From contig JANQKO010000344.1 of NCBI GenBank assembly GCA_028281075.1, positions 1-19,956 of the forward strand: a stretch of DNA of 19,956 nucleotides. The letters are read 5' to 3'. Below the pieces are notes generated by a model. That model made no database searches. It was not told the origin of the DNA and saw only the letters and a list, made by a program, of their open reading frames with translations. A program made the position numbers and the translations under genes. Below, one piece after another: positions 15,375 through 19,956 of the stretch. This DNA comes from Alphaproteobacteria bacterium. GTDB taxonomy: Bacteria > Pseudomonadota > Alphaproteobacteria > GCA-2731375. How positions within the stretch are numbered: position 1 is the first letter of the stretch; every line of letters begins with the position of its first letter.

Positions 15375-15960
15375 CCAGAAGACGATGACCCCGACACGCA
15401 TGCTGACCGCCGCCGCCGCGATCGCGGCCCTCGGCCTTGCCGGCTGCGCCGGCGTGCCGCGCGTCAGCAATGTCAGCTTCGATTCCTTCTATGACGGCAG
15501 CGCCGTGACGCACGCCTCGTCCGGTGGCGCCATGCCGCTGGTCGTGCGCGGCAACCCCTTCGGCGTCAGCGACGACCAGGCGACGGCCGAGGTGGCCCAG
15601 GCCATGCGCCTGCCGTCCTGGTTCTCGTCCCGGCCGCTGGCGCCGGTGCCGGACGCCAACGCACCGACCGGCGACTATCGCCTGGTCCTGGTGTTCAATC
15701 CCGAGCGCGGCGTCGGCAGCGGCCGGATCTGCCGCGATACCGACGACGTGCGCTCGTCGGGCGCCGACGACTTTCGGGTCTATGCCGTGTTCTGCGCCGG
15801 CGACCAGTATGTCAGCCAGGCCGTGATGACGGTCGGCGGCCCGACGCCGCGGCCCGGCACGCCGGCCTTCCGCGCGGTCATGGACCCGCTGATGGATCAG
15901 TTGTTCCCGGCCGAGAACCCGGACCGCCGGTTCTTCGAGAACGAGATCATCACGAGCTGA
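15367..15960 (+). CDS. Lipoprotein of unknown function, paralogue 2
   Basis: A 197-residue lipoprotein with signal MANQKTMTPTRML, a hydrophobic run and lipobox LAGC (C27, then A28). GGAGGA at 15355-15360 precedes ATG 15367, which overlaps the end of the first lipoprotein gene, so the two are translationally coupled. Counterparts of the first protein, in order: AMPLVVRG, MRLPSWF, TGDYRLVLVFNPERG, FCAGD, GTPAF and QLFPAENP. Cysteines C122 and C143 keep the 21-residue spacing. Function unknown. The retained pair, diverged to well below identity, suggests an old duplication and perhaps a hetero-oligomeric envelope complex (inference). The gene is convergent with the LysR gene. Confidence 0.87.
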   Translation: MANQKTMTPTRMLTAAAAIAALGLAGCAGVPRVSNVSFDSFYDGSAVTHASSGGAMPLVVRGNPFGVSDDQATAEVAQAMRLPSWFSSRPLAPVPDANAPTGDYRLVLVFNPERGVGSGRICRDTDDVRSSGADDFRVYAVFCAGDQYVSQAVMTVGGPTPRPGTPAFRAVMDPLMDQLFPAENPDRRFFENEIITS

Positions 15961-15995
15961 TCGCGACGTCGAGGCACCTCGGCCACAAGCGCGCC

Positions 15996-16029
15996 GGCGC
16001 TGACGGCCCGCCGCCGGGACGTCAGCGCC
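15996..16029. terminator. Inverted repeat between convergent genes
   Basis: GGCGCTGACG (15996-16005) and CGTCAGCGCC (16020-16029) are perfect 10-bp inverted repeats with a 14-base loop. They sit between the lipoprotein stop and the end of the LysR gene and include the LysR stop codon (16022-16024). A bidirectional terminator is the natural reading, although neither strand has a clear U tract. Confidence 0.45.
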
Positions 16030-16927
16030 GCGCCGCGCGTTCCTCTTGGCGCGCCTCCTGAAGCAGCCAGTCGCGGAAGATCGATATGTCAGGCCGATCA
16101 GCCGCGCCGACGGGACAGACGAGGTAGTAAGCGAACGCGCTGGGCATGGCCATGCCGAACGGCCGTACCAGGCGGCCTTCGGCGATATCGTGCTCGACCA
16201 GGCTGTCGCGGCCCAGCGCGACGCCAAGTCCGTCGATCGCGGCCTGTAGAATAAGACCATCGTCGCTGAAACCCGGACCGCGCGCGGTCTCGACGCCGCG
16301 GATGCCCATGGCCTTCAGCCACATCGGCCAATCCCGACGGGAGAGGTCGTGCAACAGGACGGCCCGACGCAGATCCGACGGGTGCCGCAAGCCAGCGTCG
16401 CCGCGCGTCAACGCGGGACTGCAGACCGGCGCCATGTCTTCGGCATAAAGGCGCCAGCTCGCCAGACCGACGTAATCGCCAAGGCCATGACGGATCGCCA
16501 CATCGACGCCATCCTTGTCGAAGTCGGCCAGATGGGGCGAGGCGCTGATCCGGACGTCGATATCCGAATGACACTCCCAGAACCGCCCGAGGCGCGGCAC
16601 CAGCCATTTGGCGGCAAAGCCTGGTGCCACGCTGACCGTCAGGGCGCGGACGCCCTTGGGCGGCGCGATACGCTCGGTCGCGCCCGAAATCTGCGCGAAG
16701 GCCTGACGGATGGCCGGCACATAGAGCTGTCCCGCCTCGGTCAGCCGCACGCTGCGGGTCAGCCGATCGAACAGCCGGACGTCCAGCGTCTGTTCCAGCC
16801 GACCGATCTGCTGACCGACGGCGCCCGGCGTCACGCCGAGCTCGTTCGCCGCCAGCTTGAAGCTGAGATGACGTGCCGCCGCCTCGAAGGCGCGCAGCGC
16901 GTTTAGCGGGGGGAGCTTGTACAGCAT
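16022..16927 (-). CDS. LysR-family transcriptional regulator, GcvA-like
   Basis: A 301-residue LysR regulator, the usual length. MLYKLPPLNALRAFEAAARH is the standard GcvA-type N-terminus, and the winged helix-turn-helix follows: ANELGVTPGAVGQQIGRLEQ (about 27-46), then LFDRLTRSVRLTEAGQLY. The effector domain fills the rest, with a normal C-terminus. It is divergent from the MFS gene with a 113-base gap holding two short palindromes, the classic arrangement for a LysR protein controlling its neighbour and itself. The inducer is unknown. No ribosome-binding site precedes ATG 16927, and a promoter 7 bases upstream raises the chance of a leaderless mRNA. Confidence 0.94.
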   Translation of the reverse strand: MLYKLPPLNALRAFEAAARHLSFKLAANELGVTPGAVGQQIGRLEQTLDVRLFDRLTRSVRLTEAGQLYVPAIRQAFAQISGATERIAPPKGVRALTVSVAPGFAAKWLVPRLGRFWECHSDIDVRISASPHLADFDKDGVDVAIRHGLGDYVGLASWRLYAEDMAPVCSPALTRGDAGLRHPSDLRRAVLLHDLSRRDWPMWLKAMGIRGVETARGPGFSDDGLILQAAIDGLGVALGRDSLVEHDIAEGRLVRPFGMAMPSAFAYYLVCPVGAADRPDISIFRDWLLQEARQEERAARR

Positions 16928-16933
16928 CTCGAT

Positions 16934-16961
16934 AGAATAGAATTTCTACTTCATCTGACAA
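16934..16961 (-). promoter_or_regulatory. Promoter of the LysR gene
   Basis: Read on the minus strand: TTGTCA (16961-16956), a 16-base spacer and TATTCT (16939-16934). Initiation would fall at about 16927, on the A of the start codon. TAGAATTTCTA, a 5+5 palindrome, lies across the spacer. Confidence 0.45.
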
Positions 16962-16980
16962 CAGTAATCAGTTGTATAAC
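16958..16980 (+). promoter_or_regulatory. Likely LysR operator with MFS -10 box
   Basis: ACAAC (16958-16962) and GTTGT (16971-16975) are inverted repeats spaced by 8 bases, a plausible LysR-type site. TATAAC (16975-16980) would be a strong -10 for the MFS gene; no good -35 stands 17 bases upstream, as expected for an activator-dependent promoter. The palindrome also overlaps the LysR -35 box, suiting autorepression. Confidence 0.4.
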
Positions 16981-17040
16981 CCAGATTTCGTTGCGATTTT
17001 TCCACTCGTCCGACCTATCGGAATAGCCTGCTTTTATCAT

Positions 17041-18294
17041 ATGGAGTGGACGTTGCGGACCGGACCGACGGCACTGCCGATCGCCGATGGACGCGCTTGG
17101 GCGGTTATCGGGATCGGCTTTCTGGCCCTGAGCGTCTCGTTCTCGGCACGCTCGGCGCTCGGCCTCGTCATGCCGTCCTGGGCGGCAGACTTCGCCTGGA
17201 CGCGCGGCTTCATGTCGACGGGGGGTGCCGTCGCCCTGATCGTGATGGCACTGACCGCGCCGTTGGTCGGCAACCTCGCCGACCGGCATGGCCCCCGCGC
17301 GCTGTTGACGGCCGGCCTCGCGGTCATCGCCGCCGGCATGGCCATGACGGCGACGATGTCGGCCGACTGGCAATTTATCCTCGGTTTCAGCCTGATCGGC
17401 GGCGCCGGCTTCGGGATCATCGCCATTCACACGGTCAGCACGGCCGTCACGCAGATGGCCCCACGGGCACCGGGGCTGGCCGTCGGTATCGCCTCGTCCG
17501 GCGCGACGGCGGGGCAGCTACTGATCGTGCCGCTGATCGCGGTGATATTGGGCGGCATCGGCTGGCGTCCGAGTTTCTTCGCCCTGGCGGTTGTCTGCCT
17601 GTTGCTGGCCCCCGTGGTCTGGCTGGTCCTGCGGCCTGGAACACCGGCGTCGGCGGTCTCCGACCCGGCGGCGCGGCCGGACGGCCTGGACCGCCGTCTG
17701 CGCGGCCTCGCCGTGTCGCCGCTGTTCCATGCGCTGTTCTGGAGCTTCACGATCTGCGGCTTCACCACGGCCGGCGTGATCGAGGTGCACCTGCTGCCCT
17801 ATGCCGCCGCCTGCGGCTTTCCGCCGCTGCCGAGCGCCGTGGCCTACGGCGTGCTGTCGGCCTTCAACATGATCGGCATGGTTCTGGCCGGCTATCTGGC
17901 CGACCGCACCAACCGGGTCGTGCTGCTCGGCGCGATCTACCTGCTGCGGGCACTCTGCTTCGTGCCGCTGCTGTTCATCGTCGGCAACTACCCGCTGCTT
18001 ATCCTGTTCGCCGTTCTGTTCGGCCTGTTCGACTACAGCACGGTGCCGGTGACCGCCAGCCTGGTCGCCAGCCATATCGGCCTCAAGGTCATGGGCCTGA
18101 CCATGGGCCTGCTGCCGCTCGGCCATGCGTTGGGCGCGGCGGCCGGCGCCTTCCTCGGCGGCGTGCTGTTCGATCTGTTCGCGCGCTATGCCGAGACCTG
18201 GATCGCCTCCGCCCTGCTGTCGGCGCTCGCCGGGTTCATCGTGTTGCTGCTGCGCGACCGGCCGCATGCCCAACTGGCGCGCGCGCCGACCTAA
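17041..18294 (+). CDS. Major facilitator superfamily transporter
   Basis: A 417-residue protein with about twelve hydrophobic segments. The motif A loop between segments 2 and 3 reads GNLADRHGPRALL and is repeated in the second half as GYLADRTNRVVLLG. A long polar linker (about residues 195-215, RPGTPASAVSDPAARPDGLD) separates the two six-helix halves. ATG 17041 is chosen as the first methionine before helix 1; an in-frame TTG at 16972 lies within the regulatory region and is unlikely. The ribosome-binding site is weak. It resembles MFS proteins of the monocarboxylate/oxalate-formate type in general layout, but the substrate is not identifiable. Probably controlled by the divergent LysR regulator. 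Confidence 0.9.
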   Translation: MEWTLRTGPTALPIADGRAWAVIGIGFLALSVSFSARSALGLVMPSWAADFAWTRGFMSTGGAVALIVMALTAPLVGNLADRHGPRALLTAGLAVIAAGMAMTATMSADWQFILGFSLIGGAGFGIIAIHTVSTAVTQMAPRAPGLAVGIASSGATAGQLLIVPLIAVILGGIGWRPSFFALAVVCLLLAPVVWLVLRPGTPASAVSDPAARPDGLDRRLRGLAVSPLFHALFWSFTICGFTTAGVIEVHLLPYAAACGFPPLPSAVAYGVLSAFNMIGMVLAGYLADRTNRVVLLGAIYLLRALCFVPLLFIVGNYPLLILFAVLFGLFDYSTVPVTASLVASHIGLKVMGLTMGLLPLGHALGAAAGAFLGGVLFDLFARYAETWIASALLSALAGFIVLLLRDRPHAQLARAPT

Positions 18295-18300
18295 CGCGTT

Positions 18301-18316
18301 TTCCGCGCACGCGGAA
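18301..18316. repeat. Perfect short palindrome after the MFS gene
   Basis: TTCCGCG (18301-18307) and CGCGGAA (18310-18316) flank CA, 6 bases after the MFS stop. It has no U tract in the plus direction, so termination is uncertain. Confidence 0.45.
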
Positions 18317-18321
18317 TCTGG

Positions 18322-18393
18322 ACCGGCCCGCTCCCCCACCCGCCCACCCATAGGATACTGGCGTCGGGTGTCCGGGTGGGGGAGTGGGCCGGT
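18322..18393. repeat. Long inverted repeat, 21-base arms
   Basis: The arms 18322-18342 and 18373-18393 are complementary at 20 of 21 positions, with a 30-base loop that contains a further CACCC/GGGTG stem (18345-18349, 18366-18370). It would form a very stable hairpin on either strand. It is likely a dispersed palindromic element or a transcription barrier. The insertion sequence begins 25 bases further on. Confidence 0.65.
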
Positions 18394-18415
18394 GCCGTAC
18401 GAACGAAAACCGCGC

Positions 18416-18417
18416 TA
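18416..18417. repeat. TA target duplication, left
   Basis: A TA dinucleotide directly outside the left inverted repeat, matched by TA at 19828-19829. IS630 elements insert at and duplicate TA. Confidence 0.65.
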
Positions 18418-18441
18418 GTATCTCTGCGCAGAGATTATGAC
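18418..18441 (+). repeat. IS terminal inverted repeat, left
   Basis: Bases 18418-18441 match the reverse complement of 19804-19827 at 22 of 24 positions. The core TCTCTGCGCAGAGA is itself a 14-base palindrome in this copy. Confidence 0.85.
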
Positions 18442-18473
18442 TCTTTGGTTTCGATTTTTGGGTAGGTTCTGGC

Positions 18474-19482
18474 CTACTCGGTTGAGAACCTCCATTTGAT
18501 GCGTGCGCCGCTGTCGTTTCGCTGTCGTTGCCATGCACTGATCTCGGTTTCCATTTCTTTCCGGTTGTCGATGCGGCGATCGGGGCATTGGGTGCGCAGG
18601 ACACCGATCTCGATCTCGACCATGTTCAGCCAACTGGCGTGCTTGGGGGTGTAATGGAACTCCAGGCGGCGGACCAGGCGCCGGGCTTCGGGCGCTGGAA
18701 AGGTGCGGTACAGGGCGGCGACGGAGTGACTTGAAAGATTGTCGAGCACGACGCGAATGCAGTCGGCCTCGGGGGAATGTACATCGACAAGCTCGCGCAT
18801 GCATTCGGCGAAGTCGTTTGCGGTTCGCCGGTCCGTGACCTTGACGTGACGCCAGGAGCGATGGGCATCGAGGAAGACGAACAGGTTGAGGGTGCCGTTG
18901 CGCCGGTATTCATAGTCGTAGCGCGCCGGCTTGCCGGGTGCGGCCGGGATCGGCGCGCGCACTTCACCGATCAACCGGTTCGGGCTTTCGTCGAAGCAGA
19001 CCACGGGCCGGGCCGGATCGGGTGCCTCGCCATGGAGGTCGAGCACGTCCTCCATGCGCGCCACATACTCGGCATCGACCTTGGGGATACACCACATGTC
19101 CTTGCGCCAGGGCTTGAGGTGGTTCTCCGCCAGCCGACGGCGCACGGTCTCGCGCGACAAGCGGTCATGTTCGGTTAGCCGCACCACCGCGTCAGCCAGC
19201 AACGCCAGGGTCCGGCGCTTGCGGCCCGTGGGCGGCGCGGAACAGGCCGTGGCAATCAGGAGCGCCTCTTCTTTGCCCGTCAGATTGCGCTCGGCACCGT
19301 TGCGTGGCTGTTCGCTCAGCGCCGCCGCAACGCTCGATCTCGCCATCGCCCGCGCCGCCATCGGCGGCCAGAAGGATCTGCGCCCGCTTCAGCTTGCGCG
19401 AGCCATGCTTGCCACTGTTCAACAAGGACAACAGGCCGCGACGTTCGTCTTGGGTCAGTTCAACGCGATAGCGTATGTTCAT
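18474..19482 (-). pseudogene. IS630-family DDE transposase, frameshifted
   Basis: Translation would start at ATG 19482, behind GGAGG at 19490-19494, with MNIRYRVELTQDERRGLLSL then KLKRAQILLAADGGAGDGEI. The rest lies in another minus-strand frame, open from 19361 to 18474, with ALSEQPRNGAERNLTGKEEA onward. Where the frames meet (about 19320-19345) the helix-turn-helix recognition part usual in the family, about 25 residues, is missing, so a small deletion with frameshift fits better than programmed frameshifting. The catalytic acids survive: D124 (VVCFDES), D207 (VVLDNLSSHS) and E249 (WLNMVEIEIG), counted in the second frame. The second frame stops at TAG 18474-18476; beyond it the same frame encodes ARTYPKIETKES then TAA at 18435-18437, resembling the usual C-terminus, so the tail also looks damaged. 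Confidence 0.8.
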
Positions 19483-19547
19483 CCGAAGGCCTCCCGCAAA
19501 TCGGCGGCCTTCAGATGAATCCGATCTCAAGGGCCTGTCGAGCAGCC

Positions 19548-19787
19548 GTGACGACCAGCTTCACCGACAAGCAGGGCCAGTATCTGGCCTTCATCTACGC
19601 CTACCAGCGTTTGCACAAACAACCGCCCGCCGAGGCCGACATGCAGCGCCACTTCGGCGTCACCCCACCAACCGTCCATCAGATGGTCATCAAGCTCGAG
19701 CAACGCGGCTTCATCCAACGAACACCCGGAAAACCCCGCAGCATCAAACTCCTCCTCAAACCCGAACAGCTCCCCGTCTTGCGATAA
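19548..19787 (+). CDS. LexA-type winged-helix protein carried inside the IS
   Basis: A 79-residue protein counted from GTG 19548; an in-frame ATG at 19515 would add 11 unconvincing residues. It resembles the LexA N-terminal DNA-binding domain: FTDKQGQYLAFIYAYQRLHK, then PPAEADMQRHFGVTPPTVHQ as helix-turn-helix, MVIKLEQRGFIQRTPGKPRS as recognition helix and wing, and IKLLL. It has no LexA protease or dimerisation domain, so it would not be RecA-cleavable. It lies between the IS repeats, divergent from the transposase with 65 bases between starts. A role in controlling transposase expression or acting as an accessory end-binding protein is plausible but not shown. The 3' end of the gene is intact although the transposase is decayed. 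Confidence 0.8.
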   Translation: MTTSFTDKQGQYLAFIYAYQRLHKQPPAEADMQRHFGVTPPTVHQMVIKLEQRGFIQRTPGKPRSIKLLLKPEQLPVLR

Positions 19788-19803
19788 ACAAACATCCCAA
19801 CAG

Positions 19804-19827
19804 GTCATAATCTCTGTGCGGAGATAC
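19804..19827 (-). repeat. IS terminal inverted repeat, right
   Basis: The reverse complement of 18418-18441 with two mismatches; followed by TA (19828-19829) and host DNA. Confidence 0.85.
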
Positions 19828-19829
19828 TA
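19828..19829. repeat. TA target duplication, right
   Basis: TA directly outside the right inverted repeat, pairing with 18416-18417. Confidence 0.65.
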
Positions 19830-19938
19830 GAATTCAGCGTAAACGGGGCAAAAGTCCGAGCGGTTTGTCATTCATCCCGGACCACGGTCATGCCGGTCCG
19901 CGCGGCCGTGAAGAAAGCGTCGAAGACCCGCCCCAATT

Positions 19939-19956
19939 GTCATGCCGGCGAAGGCC
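19939..19956. repeat. Palindromic intergenic repeat, right-edge copy (partial)
   Basis: GTCATGCCGGCGAAGGCC runs off the window. Its reverse complement matches the left-edge repeat at 39-56 except at two positions. The second half of the palindrome would lie beyond the window. Between the IS and this repeat (19830-19938) no gene is supported. Confidence 0.45.

Larger units (their letters stand above)
18418..19827 (-). mobile_element. IS630-family insertion sequence, 1410 bp, with passenger gene
   Basis: The element is bounded by 24-base inverted repeats (two mismatches) and TA on each side. It contains an IS630/Tc1-type DDE transposase on the minus strand and, outside the transposase but still between the repeats, a small plus-strand gene for a LexA-type winged-helix protein. 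The transposase appears broken, so the element is probably immobile unless complemented. It is inserted downstream of the MFS gene next to palindromic DNA and interrupts no recognisable gene. Confidence 0.85.

Noticed and set aside
19192..19345. Programmed frameshift fusion of two transposase frames
   Set aside because: No slippery heptamer is evident at the junction, and the recognition-helix segment is missing rather than split.

Overview
The window is GC-rich, roughly two-thirds G+C by eye. Its codon use, Liv-type ABC cassette, GcvA-like LysR regulator and ParE point to an alphaproteobacterium, perhaps of the Rhodospirillales; that placement is inference. Most of it reads as ordinary chromosome (parE is a housekeeping gene), with accessory material at the right end.

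Layout. 1-162: edge region with a palindromic intergenic repeat and a hairpin. 163-918 (-): exported cupin-like protein with a twin-arginine leader. 1124-1540 (+): single-domain globin. 1648-6483 (+): complete branched-chain-amino-acid-type ABC importer (binding protein, two ATPases, two permeases) behind a good sigma70-like promoter. The run continues into a phytanoyl-CoA-dioxygenase-family Fe(II)/2-oxoglutarate hydroxylase (6488-7321) and meets a convergent PLP-dependent threonine-dehydratase-like enzyme (7335-8354). Together these suggest uptake and catabolism of an amino-acid-like solute. 8497-10002: GFA-fold zinc protein and two hotdog thioesterases. Between the thioesterases lies a strong candidate small structured RNA or bidirectional terminator (about 9458-9541).

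10128-12116: parE (topoisomerase IV subunit B), followed by a TauE/SafE permease. 12905-13640: FitA/VapC-type toxin-antitoxin pair with a clear promoter and a perfect 12-bp palindromic operator. 13733-14611: two-domain VOC protein. 14784-15960: two overlapping genes for paralogous lipoproteins of unknown function. 16022-18294: a GcvA-like LysR regulator divergent from an MFS transporter.

18295-19956: two palindromes, then a complete IS630-type insertion sequence (18418-19827, TA target duplication). It holds a decayed transposase and a divergent LexA-type winged-helix passenger gene. The window ends in a copy of the same intergenic repeat seen at its left edge.

Most notable: the candidate RNA at 9458-9541, the IS passenger regulator, the tandem lipoprotein pair, and the importer/hydroxylase/dehydratase grouping. 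I see no tRNA, rRNA, CRISPR array or phage genes. No stretch over 300 bases lacks a gene.
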